In this document: positions 9,868-17,520 of the stretch, piece after piece
Position numbering within the stretch: the first letter of the stretch is position 1
Layout of the letters: every line of letters begins with the position of its first letter
Assembly: GCA_002724185.1 (NCBI GenBank)
Contig: PBOB01000002.1
Coordinates: forward strand, 60,153-124,152
Direction of reading: 5' to 3'
DNA from: Acidiferrobacteraceae bacterium
GTDB lineage: Bacteria; Pseudomonadota; Gammaproteobacteria; Arenicellales; UBA868
Length of the DNA: 64,000 bases
The notes under the pieces: generated by a model
What the model saw: only the letters and a program-made list of their open reading frames with translations
The model's database searches: none
Told to the model about the DNA's origin: nothing
Program-made: the position numbers and the translations under genes

Positions 9868-10662
9868 TTAGGAGCATACTGCCTCAATTGTATGGTTTGA
9901 AGTAATATTTGAGAAGCTATAAGTGCAGCCACCGGCCGCACAGTTTTCAGCAACGCCATCAACATTGAGAACTGATAACGTTCCAGAATTGACCGTTATG
10001 GTAATGGATTGATCGGATCCCTTTAACACAGAAATATCACCGGAGGGAGAAAAGGCGCAATCGCCAGATTGAACAGAAGTCGAGATAACGTAGCTTGTGT
10101 TTATATCTCCAGGAGTGCTGACTGTATCCATGAAAGTTACTTTGAAGTTGTGCGCTTTTACTATTGGACCAATAACGAAATAACGGTTTGGGTGGTCACC
10201 GGACAATTGAGCGGCGACACCATCAAATTCAACTATATTATCAATATGCCCCTTTTTTGCTAAAACACTTAGCTTCAGCATAGAGTAACCATTGACATTC
10301 TTAACGCCACCCGGAGTAACTGTGCCTTCTCCGGAGCTGATTATAGTTATATCAAAACAGCCGTGACTCACTGATAAGCTAGAATCAGAAGCTATAACAT
10401 TTTTTGGTTTAGGAGTTTGTGCATAAATTGTGCCTACGTTTGTAGTTGCGGTACATCCACCACTATTCTTGGCTATAAATTTCCCTGTAAAGCCTGCTGT
10501 TAAGTAGAGCTCAGCTGCTTGATCAAGAGTCAGTCCTCTAAATTCTGGCACAGTAGTGATGGTGGCATGCCCGGTATCGGTCGTGGTGCCCGATTGATTG
10601 CATGCGCTAAGCGCAGCAAGACTAGCAGCTATAAGAACTAGCAGCATTTTAGGGTGAGGCAT
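9868..10662 (-). CDS. Putative lipoprotein with PASTA-like and bacterial beta repeats
   Basis: Not a recognised named protein. The N-terminus is a lipoprotein signal with lipobox LSAC (Cys near residue 21). A segment VPEFRGLTLDQAAELYLTAGF resembles a PASTA module. Two repeats follow, each of the type found in secreted bacterial surface proteins (GEGTVTPGGVKNV; then YSFSNITSNHTI at the C-terminus). Several cysteines are present in the predicted secreted part. It should be anchored in the outer or inner membrane and face the periplasm. GGGAA lies before the ATG. It is the first gene of the accessory patch and its role is unknown. Confidence 0.7.
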   Translation of the reverse strand: MPHPKMLLVLIAASLAALSACNQSGTTTDTGHATITTVPEFRGLTLDQAAELYLTAGFTGKFIAKNSGGCTATTNVGTIYAQTPKPKNVIASDSSLSVSHGCFDITIISSGEGTVTPGGVKNVNGYSMLKLSVLAKKGHIDNIVEFDGVAAQLSGDHPNRYFVIGPIVKAHNFKVTFMDTVSTPGDINTSYVISTSVQSGDCAFSPSGDISVLKGSDQSITITVNSGTLSVLNVDGVAENCAAGGCTYSFSNITSNHTIEAVCS

Positions 10663-10865
10663 CTATTATTCCCATCAGTTTGATCATTCTCTTTGGTTAT
10701 TTAAGAACGTCCACACTATTGGTCAAGAGGAGGCAGACATCGCCTCTAACTCTTTTTACTTATTACTGAGAACTAGATGTATAGGACAGATTATATCACA
10801 GCGCGGCCGACGTCGTTCGAGCCTGTTCGCTAATTAATCCATAGTCTGTGTGTATTCAGATAACG
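10663..10865. other. Intergenic upstream region, no gene recognised
   Basis: This AT-rich stretch carries the 5' region of the lipoprotein gene on the minus strand. It ends just before the promoter of the short transcription unit on the plus strand. I see no other convincing ORF or RNA here. Confidence 0.5.
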
Positions 10866-10894
10866 TTGTGGTAAAAGGTAAATCGTTCTAGAAT
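10866..10894 (+). promoter_or_regulatory. Putative sigma-70 promoter of the mini-gene
   Basis: TTGTGG at 10866-10871, a 17-bp spacer and TAGAAT at 10889-10894 (five of six to the -10 consensus). The -35 matches in only three positions. Predicted transcription would start near 10901, about 30 nt before the short ORF. Confidence 0.5.
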
Positions 10895-10916
10895 GAAGAC
10901 CCCTAAATAAACATAC

Positions 10917-10930
10917 AAGGAGGTGATCCA
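10917..10930 (+). promoter_or_regulatory. Exceptionally long Shine-Dalgarno sequence
   Basis: AAGGAGGTGATCCA is a perfect 14-nt complement to the conserved 3' end of 16S rRNA. Its core GGAGG lies 7 nt before the ATG at 10931, which is optimal spacing. Ordinary genes in this window match over 4-6 nt only. Confidence 0.85.
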
Positions 10931-11002
10931 ATGTCTAGTGATATGTCATTACTCGTGGTGAGCGTTGGTGTTTTTTGGAGACTAGAGGATATCTCCTCCT
11001 AG
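10931..11002 (+). CDS. Putative 23-residue small protein or leader peptide
   Basis: An unrecognised ORF, ATG to TAG, encoding MSSDMSLLVV followed by SVGVFWRLEDISS. The middle is hydrophobic (LLVVSVGVFW) and could insert in or lie on a membrane, though it is short for a full transmembrane helix. Support for translation is the 14-nt Shine-Dalgarno at ideal spacing and a plausible promoter and terminator of its own. The stop codon lies within a hairpin. It could instead be a non-functional peptide whose translation or ribosome binding is the point of the RNA. No homologue is known to me. Confidence 0.5.
   Translation: MSSDMSLLVVSVGVFWRLEDISS
10982..11002 (+). promoter_or_regulatory. Hairpin over the end of the short ORF, containing an anti-SD-like hexamer
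   Basis: CTAGAGGA (10982-10989), loop TATC, then TCCT-C-CTAG (10994-11002) form an 8-bp stem with one bulged C that includes the stop codon. The hexamer CCTCCT at 10995-11000 can alternatively pair with AGGAGG at 10918-10923, hiding the ribosome-binding site. Confidence 0.5.
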
Positions 11003-11019
11003 TGGAATAACACATGCTC

Positions 11020-11037
11020 CAGTGACAATGTTCACTG
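11020..11037 (+). other. Small hairpin in the mini-gene transcript
   Basis: CAGTGA (11020-11025) and TCACTG (11032-11037) pair over a 6-nt loop, between the ORF stop and the terminator. Its function is unknown. Confidence 0.4.
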
Positions 11038-11053
11038 CGATGACCAATCACGG

Positions 11054-11079
11054 CGCCCACGTAAGTGGGCGTCTTCTTT
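11054..11079 (+). terminator. Rho-independent terminator of the mini-gene
   Basis: CGCCCAC (11054-11060), loop GTAA, GTGGGCG (11065-11071), then TCTTCTTT. The stem is GC-rich and perfect and the tail is T-rich. It would close a transcript of roughly 180 nt begun near 10901. Confidence 0.75.
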
Positions 11080-11128
11080 ACGATGGGAGTTTGTTTCAGC
11101 GTTGCAAAATTAGGAGGCTAGTAAGCGC

Positions 11129-11395
11129 CTAACCGTGTGTTTGCAGTAAGTGTCTTATAATTTCGTCAGATTCACTGAGCCAGCAGTCTTTACCGTTGTC
11201 TGCTATATAGTAGAGTACAGGTACAGTGGCCCTCCCACAGTTAGCCACTAATCGTTTCTTGTACTGTTTTGAAGTTGAAATATTACGGTAGTCTATATGT
11301 ATACCTAGCTCATCAATTATGTCTATGACAATTTCGCAATAATGGCATTTATTTCGGATATAAAGTTCTCGAATGTTTTTCAATGCTCCGCTCAC
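11129..11395 (-). CDS. Glutaredoxin-like small thiol protein
   Basis: 88 residues with thioredoxin fold signs: strand ELYIRNK, active site CHYC near residue 18, the cis-proline segment ATVPVLYY, then SESDEIIRHL. This matches the glutaredoxin/GST N-terminal domain layout and suggests a cytosolic glutathione-dependent redox role. It has the two-cysteine (dithiol) form. It lies convergent to the mini-gene terminator in the accessory patch. Physiological partner unknown. Confidence 0.75.
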   Translation of the reverse strand: MSGALKNIRELYIRNKCHYCEIVIDIIDELGIHIDYRNISTSKQYKKRLVANCGRATVPVLYYIADNGKDCWLSESDEIIRHLLQTHG

Positions 11396-11528
11396 CCTGA
11401 TATTGTACTGTTCTTCGGTAGCAAAAGTGTTATTAATTGCGTATTAATGCAAAATCATATAGGCACAGAAGGTTGTTTATTATTGATCCTGATGAATCTA
11501 TCAATTTACCAAAGGAGACTTACTCATA

Positions 11529-11876
11529 TTGCCAGAGGATAAACTACTCAGTTTTGCGCAAAAACTTTTTCCAGTGTTACTGTTAGTTATTCCCGTTTCC
11601 TGGATTGCGATGGGTTATTGGTTTCTCGACAATACCAAAGTAGAGGTTAGTCAGGTATATATCGTCGTTTGGCTAATTACGGGTCTAATTCCATGGCTAA
11701 TGGTCTGGTATATAGCAAGAATTATAGATAATTTTCAGTCATCGCTATATGGCGCTATTTTAAAATATAGTATCTTGGTTCGCCTCCTAGCAATTATTGC
11801 ATTGGTAGTCGTTCCCGGAGTAATTTTTTTATTGGCAGTATTATTATTCATATGGAAGCGCTCCTTGATCTCCTAG
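11529..11876 (+). CDS. Small hypothetical membrane protein
   Basis: Unrecognised, 115 residues, with about three predicted transmembrane segments (FPVLLLVIPVSWIAMGYW; YIVVWLITGLIPWLMVWYI; LLAIIALVVVPGVIFLLAVLLF) and a basic C-terminus. The start is TTG, with AAAGGAG about 11 nt upstream, slightly far but the only good site. It is flanked by other small accessory genes. The function is not predictable. Confidence 0.6.
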   Translation: MPEDKLLSFAQKLFPVLLLVIPVSWIAMGYWFLDNTKVEVSQVYIVVWLITGLIPWLMVWYIARIIDNFQSSLYGAILKYSILVRLLAIIALVVVPGVIFLLAVLLFIWKRSLIS

Positions 11877-11952
11877 TATCTGCAATTCTCTCACTGACAT
11901 TATGGTATCGTCAGGCTTCTGTGTTTTGCTATCTGTAACATCTATCAATCAA

Positions 11953-11980
11953 TGATGCAATAACACTGTTTATTGCATCA
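11953..11980. repeat. 11-bp perfect inverted repeat
   Basis: TGATGCAATAA (11953-11963) and TTATTGCATCA (11970-11980) flank a 6-nt loop. It lies between two converging small genes and overlaps the stop of the minus-strand one. A bidirectional transcription stop is possible, but no U-tract follows on either strand. Confidence 0.5.
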
Positions 11981-12161
11981 AGGTTAAGATGCCGCTATGG
12001 TGCAAATGAATATTGAGTCTTCCGCTAAGCGTCTCCGCCAAAGCGTTTGTGATTGGAGGTGAAATCTCCAATGCATTCGCAAAAACACCGAGCGCAATAA
12101 TAAGTAAAATAATTTTTGTTGATTTTTCAAGTTTTAGCTCATGTGTAACAGTTTTCTTCAT
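11970..12161 (-). CDS. Small exported or membrane-anchored hypothetical protein
   Basis: Unrecognised, 63 residues. A charged N-terminus (KKTVTHELKLEK) precedes one hydrophobic segment (IILLIIALGVFANALE). It may be a signal anchor with the C-terminal part outside. GAGGA stands 7 nt before the ATG, which supports translation. It converges with the small membrane protein at 11529. Confidence 0.6.
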   Translation of the reverse strand: MKKTVTHELKLEKSTKIILLIIALGVFANALEISPPITNALAETLSGRLNIHLHHSGILTLMQ

Positions 12162-12482
12162 GATGATTCCTCGTAAATATTGTTTGTTGGGTTTCTCATG
12201 GTGCTCTCATTAAAGATAGGTCAAAATAAGTTCGCTTTTTTGGCGGCGAGATTCTAGTAATTATAGGAATATATACCAGACTAGGTGTTCTAGCCTGTAT
12301 TTTTAAGGAGACAGTTAGCATCCTTTATATGCATGCTAATTGTTTCGATGTATGTCTGGATGATAGGGTACGGTTAGAAATAAGTCGCTTCAAATATTAG
12401 GTGGGGGTGATTAAGCGAATGCGATAATCTAAGGGTTTTACGTGCTTGAAAATACTAAGACAAAATAATTACGCTGTAGTGT
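12162..12482. other. 321-bp gap, no gene recognised
   Basis: It contains the 5' region of the small exported protein. A weak hairpin (AGACTAG / CTAGCCT, 12278-12296) is followed by a T-run and looks terminator-like on the plus strand, but no plus-strand gene directly precedes it. No other supported element was seen. Confidence 0.4.
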
Positions 12483-12785
12483 TCACACCTTCTTTTTTGG
12501 GATAGTTCTCTGATTTAGGTCTTCGATTAGAGTGCCGCAGTAATGCACCACCTCTTCTTTAGTTCCTTGCCGATATCCAGTGACTTCAGATACTGTATTT
12601 GCGACAACGTATCGGTAGCAGTTACCAGTTGCCGAGAGGCTGGGGAGCTCGGCTTTCTCAATCTTGACTACGACGTATTCTAGATGTGCGAATTGCTCAC
12701 GGTCTAGCTCGATATCAGGCACCGTTTTTTTTATGATTGGCTTAGTTTCTGGCATTCGGCTGTCCGGTGCGGTAGTTGATGGCAT
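12483..12785 (-). CDS. Hypothetical protein
   Basis: Unrecognised, 100 residues, soluble and charged, with no signal peptide or membrane segment. It contains a block KIEKAELPSLSATGNCYRYVV and two cysteines. The start is uncertain: ATG at 12785 has only a weak upstream site, and a second Met lies ten codons in. It is the only open frame of this size on its strand here. Confidence 0.45.
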   Translation of the reverse strand: MPSTTAPDSRMPETKPIIKKTVPDIELDREQFAHLEYVVVKIEKAELPSLSATGNCYRYVVANTVSEVTGYRQGTKEEVVHYCGTLIEDLNQRTIPKKKV

Positions 12786-13219
12786 GTCTCAGGTTTTGTG
12801 GCGCTTGGGGTGACACGGAACGTCGCCAGCCATCCGCGAGAGCTTTGTTTCTCATCAAAAGCGTGGTTGGAAAGACATAATTTGTAGTGATTTTAATAGT
12901 TTGTAGTGGAAATTGCACGCATTTCCTAACTATTTGCACATTTAGGGAGCCTAATAGCTCGATTCTAGAGCTTTGATTCGCCCACGATAGGCATATGCCT
13001 TGCATCGAACCCCAGCAAAATAACGGTTTACAGTAGGAATTCAAATTCTAAAAGTAGTCAGGCTCGCTCTATCGATTTTCGTCTGATTGGCGTAAATCAG
13101 AAACTTTACCAATGGGGCTCATATTATTGTAGACATAAATCCTTAACGAGGGTAGGTTGTGTGACACACGTCTAATTATAGAAACCGCAATATATGTCAA
13201 GTTTGACGAGGAGGATCAA
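12786..13219. other. Upstream region of the amine-uptake operon
   Basis: 434 bp without a supported gene. It includes an 18-bp inverted repeat at 13083-13100 and the Shine-Dalgarno of the binding-protein gene. A 100-codon frame on the minus strand (12742-13044) has no start signal or family resemblance. Confidence 0.5.
13083..13100. promoter_or_regulatory. Possible operator upstream of the ABC/demethylase operon
   Basis: CTGATT-N6-AATCAG is a perfect 6+6 inverted repeat about 120 bp before the first gene. Its size suits a dimeric regulator. No regulator gene is adjacent, so the call rests only on symmetry and position. Confidence 0.35.
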
Positions 13220-14359
13220 ATGGATAATCGCAGCAGCCTTAGGCAACGCTACATGCAGCCGATCAATAGACGGAAGTTTCTTAAGCAGCTAGGCCTAGCC
13301 GGGGTAAGTTTGGCGGCAGTGCCGGGTATGCAGTTTGCCCGCGCGGCCGATAAGCCAACTTACTTCACTTGGGGTGGGTATAACGATGATAATTTTTTTG
13401 GCGCTGGGGAGGTTGTTACTTCGGGTCCATTTGCGGATAAGTATGGTGGCCCACCAAACTATGCAATTTTCGGCGATGCAGAAGAAGGCCTAACTAAGAT
13501 GAAGGCAGGATTTGTCGTAGATGCAGTCCACCCGTGCAGTACCGATGTTATTCGTTGGAGAGAGACTGGTTTGTTCCAAGCATGGGATAATGACCAATTG
13601 TTGCATCTAAATGATATTTTCCCACAGTTGAGTAAAATGCATGGCGCTCAGGATTACCGTGGCCAGTGGTTTTTACCAATCGAGTGGGGTGCAACGTCCA
13701 TTACTTATCGAACTGACTTAGTTGATATTCAGCCAGAAGATGAATCATGGGAAATGCTTTTCGATCCGAGATATAAAGGTAAGATAGCGGTGATTGATAG
13801 TGCGGCTGATACATGGTATTGCATGGCGATCTTGGCGGGCGTTGATCTAATGCAGCCAATGTCTGATGCAGATATTGAAAAAACTAACATATTGATGAAG
13901 AAGTTAAGGCCGCAAGTTAGAATGTTTACGAACGACATGACATCACTTGGGCAGGCCCTAGCTTCAGGTGAGGTTGTCATGGCTATCAGTTGGAACGAAA
14001 CTCCCGTTGGGTTATGGTGGGAAGGTCATCCAGTGAGATTTGCAAGCCCCAAAGAGGGCACAATGACTTGGTTTTGTGGGCTGATGTTGCATAAGGATGC
14101 GCCGAATTATAGTGGCGCACATGACATTGCTAATTCTCTTACATCTCCTGTAACTGGGCAATATCTAATGGAAAACTGGGGTTATGGACACGCAAATCAG
14201 AAAGCATTCTCGATTACTGATCCAGATACTCTTGCAATTCTTGGCCTAGATGCCGATCCCGTAGCCTATATGGAGTCAGGAGTATTTGGAATACCACAGT
14301 CCGACGAGGTAGAGACAAGGATTAATCGTGATTTTGAAGCTATTAAGACTGGCTTCTGA
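13220..14359 (+). CDS. ABC transporter substrate-binding protein, polyamine (PotD) type
   Basis: The periplasmic receptor of the importer encoded next. The frame opens at 13157, but GAGGAGGAT lies directly before the ATG at 13220, giving 379 residues. The N-terminus carries a twin-arginine signal (NRRKFLKQLGLAG) ending in ARA, so export is probably by Tat. The core has spermidine/putrescine-binding family features (FTWGGYND, FLPIEWGATSITYRTDL, LMENWGYGH). Its linkage to demethylases suggests the ligand is an N-methylated or quaternary amine rather than plain putrescine; this is inference. A strong hairpin follows the stop. Confidence 0.88.
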   Translation: MDNRSSLRQRYMQPINRRKFLKQLGLAGVSLAAVPGMQFARAADKPTYFTWGGYNDDNFFGAGEVVTSGPFADKYGGPPNYAIFGDAEEGLTKMKAGFVVDAVHPCSTDVIRWRETGLFQAWDNDQLLHLNDIFPQLSKMHGAQDYRGQWFLPIEWGATSITYRTDLVDIQPEDESWEMLFDPRYKGKIAVIDSAADTWYCMAILAGVDLMQPMSDADIEKTNILMKKLRPQVRMFTNDMTSLGQALASGEVVMAISWNETPVGLWWEGHPVRFASPKEGTMTWFCGLMLHKDAPNYSGAHDIANSLTSPVTGQYLMENWGYGHANQKAFSITDPDTLAILGLDADPVAYMESGVFGIPQSDEVETRINRDFEAIKTGF

Positions 14360-14399
14360 CATATCGATCTGCGATATCAATATATCATAAGCCTTAGGA

Positions 14400-14433
14400 G
14401 CGGCGGAGTTAGTATGATAACTAACTCCGCCGC
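14400..14433 (+). terminator. 14-bp intercistronic hairpin after the binding-protein gene
   Basis: GCGGCGGAGTTAGT (14400-14413), loop ATGATA, ACTAACTCCGCCGC (14420-14433), with no mismatch. No U-tract follows, so it is more likely an mRNA-stabilising or partial-termination element that raises binding protein over permease output, a common arrangement in ABC operons. Confidence 0.7.
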
Positions 14434-14569
14434 CCACTACTTATTAGGCCAGCAGATAATCTTGATTTAGCTCTGGCGTCATACCCTCGATGGCATGCCA
14501 TACATGCCGCAAATTGATTGTGCGCCTAGCTCAGTAAGTAACAAATACTGCGTGTAAACTATTCGTTAT

Positions 14570-15472
14570 ATGAATATTTATCATAAGACTACTCAAAAGC
14601 TTCGGAGGAAGTTGCAGCGAAGCGAAAGTCTAAAGGGATACTTGCTTCTGTCGCCAACGATACTCGTGATGGCTGGCATTATGCTGATTCCATTTATTGG
14701 GATGATTATTTTGAGCTTATGGACACAAATAGGTTATGCAAAATTTGATACTACTCTGACTTTAAATAACTTCATTGTCGTATTTACAAATGAGATGTAT
14801 AGGGTCCTTTTTAGTCGCTCATTAGTCGTTTCAGCAATGACTACTTTTCTTACAGTCCTATTGGCATATCCTATGGCGTATTTTGTTGCGTTTCACGTAC
14901 AACGTAGGAAATTATTGTGGATCATTCTGATGACATTACCGTTTTGGACAAGTTATTTGTTGCGTGTTTTTGCTTGGAAAGTAATTCTTGGATATAACGG
15001 AGTTATCAATTCAGGCCTGTTGTGGTTGGGAATCATTAACGAGCCTATTACGCTGCTTCTATATAACCCAAGCGCTGTTATAATCACTCTAACGCATGCT
15101 TGGGCTGCGTTCGCGATTCTGCCAATTTATGTGTCACTTGAAAAAATTGATCGCTCACTGCTAGAGGCGGCTACTGATCTAGGGGATAGTCCTCTTGCGC
15201 GCTTTTTTCGTATAACACTTCCACTGTCTTTACCTGGTGTTGTCGCGGCCACCGTGCTAATTTTTATACCTACTGTTGGAGATTATGTAACACCTTCGCT
15301 AGTCGGAGGCTCCGATGGATACATGATTGCCAATGCGATACAGTTCCAGTTTGGTCGGGGGAGTAATTGGCCTCTAGGTGCTGCACTATCACTATCATCG
15401 ATGGCTGTAGTGACCGTCATTACAATAGTATATTTTCTAGTTTCTAAGACCCTTACTCAGAATATCCGCTGA
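14570..15472 (+). CDS. ABC transporter permease, PotB type
   Basis: The first inner-membrane subunit of the importer, 300 residues with about six transmembrane segments. The cytoplasmic EAA loop is EAATDLGDSPLARFFRITLPLSLPG. It is related to PotB of the polyamine/opine/thiamine family. No clear ribosome site precedes the ATG at 14570. An in-frame TTG at 14612 follows GGAGG but with only 3 nt spacing, so the N-terminal 14 residues are uncertain. It lies 210 bp behind the binding protein and 22 bp before the second permease. Confidence 0.9.
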   Translation: MNIYHKTTQKLRRKLQRSESLKGYLLLSPTILVMAGIMLIPFIGMIILSLWTQIGYAKFDTTLTLNNFIVVFTNEMYRVLFSRSLVVSAMTTFLTVLLAYPMAYFVAFHVQRRKLLWIILMTLPFWTSYLLRVFAWKVILGYNGVINSGLLWLGIINEPITLLLYNPSAVIITLTHAWAAFAILPIYVSLEKIDRSLLEAATDLGDSPLARFFRITLPLSLPGVVAATVLIFIPTVGDYVTPSLVGGSDGYMIANAIQFQFGRGSNWPLGAALSLSSMAVVTVITIVYFLVSKTLTQNIR

Positions 15473-15494
15473 GACTCGACGAATAAAATAGCTT

Positions 15495-16319
15495 ATGAAA
15501 AATACTAGCCGGTCATTGCTTGTTTATGCATTCATATATCTGGGTTTTCTCTACATTCCAGTGCTATTCTTACCGTTATTCTCATTTAATAATTCGATGT
15601 ACTTCTCATTTCCATTGAGCGGGTTTACGTTTGAGTGGTATCGGGAGATGTTTAGAAACGAAGCAATGCATCAGTCACTATTTAATAGCATTCGCGTAGG
15701 AGGTTTCGTGGCTCTGTTTAGTACCATCCTCGGGATATTTGGTGCCAAGGCGATAACACGTTATCGTATGAGAGGGAAAAAACCAGTGCTAGCTATCATT
15801 ATGCTACCTTTAGTTATTCCAGAAATTATTGTAGCTGTAGCGCTGTTAATATTTATTTTGCAAGCTGGCGGCTCGTTATCGTTGTTATCAGTCGCATTGG
15901 GGCATGTGTTGCTTTGTGTGCCATTCTCAATTGCTGTACTTATTTCTAGATTTGAAGGTTTTGACCAATCAATGGAAGAAGCTTCAGCAGATCTTGGGGA
16001 AAATTCATGGTGGACATTTTGGCGAGTGACCTTCCCTGTTGTTTTGCCTGGTATCGTTGCAAGTTTATTGTTGTGTTTTACGATTTCGTTTGATGAATTC
16101 ATTGTCGCGTATTTCTTGAGCGGCACAGAGCCTACCTTGCCTGTTTATATGTGGAACCAGCTACGTTTTCCAAAACTTTTGCCGGGTGTCTTGGCTCTTG
16201 GTGCTTGTATTTTGCTGGCTTCTTTTATTGTTATTGCATTTGCTGAGTGGATTCGGCAGAGGAATAACAATATGGCCTTACGGCAATCATTAGCATCTAT
16301 GACCTCAAAAATCCGGTAA
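15495..16319 (+). CDS. ABC transporter permease, PotC type
   Basis: The second inner-membrane subunit, 274 residues with about six transmembrane segments. The EAA loop reads EASADLGENSWWTFWRVTFPVVLPG, which docks on the ATPase. The N-terminus and the strand FSFNNSMYFSFPLSGFTFEWY are typical of PotC. It sits between the first permease and the ATPase with gaps of about 20 bp, so all are surely co-transcribed. Confidence 0.9.
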   Translation: MKNTSRSLLVYAFIYLGFLYIPVLFLPLFSFNNSMYFSFPLSGFTFEWYREMFRNEAMHQSLFNSIRVGGFVALFSTILGIFGAKAITRYRMRGKKPVLAIIMLPLVIPEIIVAVALLIFILQAGGSLSLLSVALGHVLLCVPFSIAVLISRFEGFDQSMEEASADLGENSWWTFWRVTFPVVLPGIVASLLLCFTISFDEFIVAYFLSGTEPTLPVYMWNQLRFPKLLPGVLALGACILLASFIVIAFAEWIRQRNNNMALRQSLASMTSKIR

Positions 16320-16339
16320 ATATTCTTAGATCAATTGCC

Positions 16340-17407
16340 ATGGATCATATCAAAATATTATCGGTTTCAAAGTGCTTTGGCGAAGTAATAGCGGTTAATG
16401 ATGTTTCTATAAACATCAAGAAGGGCGAATTTTTCTCGTTGCTGGGACCCTCAGGTTGCGGAAAGACCACGCTACTAAGATTGCTAGCTGGGTTCGAAAT
16501 GCCAGACAAGGGAGAGATCATAATTGATGGGATAGAAATGAACGGGGTGCCACCGCACCAAAGACCGACGAATATGGTGTTTCAGAGTTACGCTATCTTT
16601 CCTCATTTAGATGTTACAGCAAACGTCGCATACGGCCTTCGCAAAAGCGGACTCTCAAAAGCGCAGATTACGCAACGAGTAACAGAGGCGCTTGAGTTGG
16701 TCAAGTTATCAGGCTACGAGGCGAGAAAATCTAATGAGCTTTCTGGGGGGCAACGACAACGTGTAGCATTAGCGAGAGCGCTGATCATGAGGCCTAAGGT
16801 ACTACTGCTTGACGAACCGTTGGGCGCTCTTGATAAGAAGCTTCGTGAGGAGATGCAGATTGAACTCCGAACATTGCAAGAGCAGATTGGAATAACTTTT
16901 GTATTTGTGACTCACGATCAGGAGGAAGCTCTAACGATGTCGGATCGAATGGCTGTTATGGGTGATGGAATCATCCAGCAGGTCGGGACACCTCGAGAGA
17001 TTTACGAGCAACCAGTGTCTCGGACAGTCGCGACCTTCATCGGTAATATAAACTTGCTTGAAGGTATTGTGCTAAGTCGTAGTAGTGCAGCACTGAGCGT
17101 AGAGCTACCTATATTTGGGAAAGTCGAAATAAGAAATTCTGGACCTGGAAGAGCAGTAGGAGAAACAGTCTCATGTGTAATACGACCCGAAAATTTATCT
17201 ATTGGAGCTAGCCCAACTGATTCTAGTATCGGTGTGATTTTGCAGCGTTCTGCCTATTTCGGAAAATCCACTTATTTTATCGTTCGCGCCGAAGATAGTT
17301 CGATTGAGATAACAGTGTCTATGCAAAATTCCCGCGTTGCACCTCAAGCAGGGAGTCATCTATGGATAAGCTGGGATAGTTCAGATCTAGTAATACTGGA
17401 CGAGTAG
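16340..17407 (+). CDS. ABC transporter ATP-binding protein, PotA type
   Basis: The cytoplasmic ATPase of the importer, 355 residues. Walker A is GPSGCGKTT, the signature LSGGQRQRVALARAL, Walker B LLLDEPLGALD and the switch His in FVTHDQEEA. A C-terminal TOBE domain (residues about 280-355) may sense substrate or regulators. It completes the binding protein-permease-permease-ATPase set. mttB begins about 100 bp downstream. Confidence 0.93.
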   Translation: MDHIKILSVSKCFGEVIAVNDVSINIKKGEFFSLLGPSGCGKTTLLRLLAGFEMPDKGEIIIDGIEMNGVPPHQRPTNMVFQSYAIFPHLDVTANVAYGLRKSGLSKAQITQRVTEALELVKLSGYEARKSNELSGGQRQRVALARALIMRPKVLLLDEPLGALDKKLREEMQIELRTLQEQIGITFVFVTHDQEEALTMSDRMAVMGDGIIQQVGTPREIYEQPVSRTVATFIGNINLLEGIVLSRSSAALSVELPIFGKVEIRNSGPGRAVGETVSCVIRPENLSIGASPTDSSIGVILQRSAYFGKSTYFIVRAEDSSIEITVSMQNSRVAPQAGSHLWISWDSSDLVILDE

Positions 17408-17469
17408 GAGATAGTGTTGCAGACTGAATCACAGTTTGTGATTAATGCATATGCCGCAGGGGAAGTTAC

Positions 17470-17520
17470 ATGGAGAATAAATTAAAGACGCGAAGCAAGA
17501 GGCGCAACCCAAGTGGTTAG
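17470..17520 (+). CDS. Short upstream ORF overlapping the mttB start
   Basis: ATG at 17470, preceded by AGGGGAAG, opens a 16-codon frame rich in Lys and Arg (MENKLKTRSKRRNPSG) that stops at TAG 17518-17520, overlapping the GTG start of mttB in another frame. It is either a coupling leader or the true N-terminus of MttB separated by a single-base frameshift, since basic N-termini are usual in that family. Confidence 0.4.
   Translation: MENKLKTRSKRRNPSG

Noticed and set aside
12742..13044. 100-codon minus-strand frame upstream of the amine operon
   Set aside because: No ribosome site, odd composition, overlaps the better-supported frame at 12483-12785, and resembles no family.
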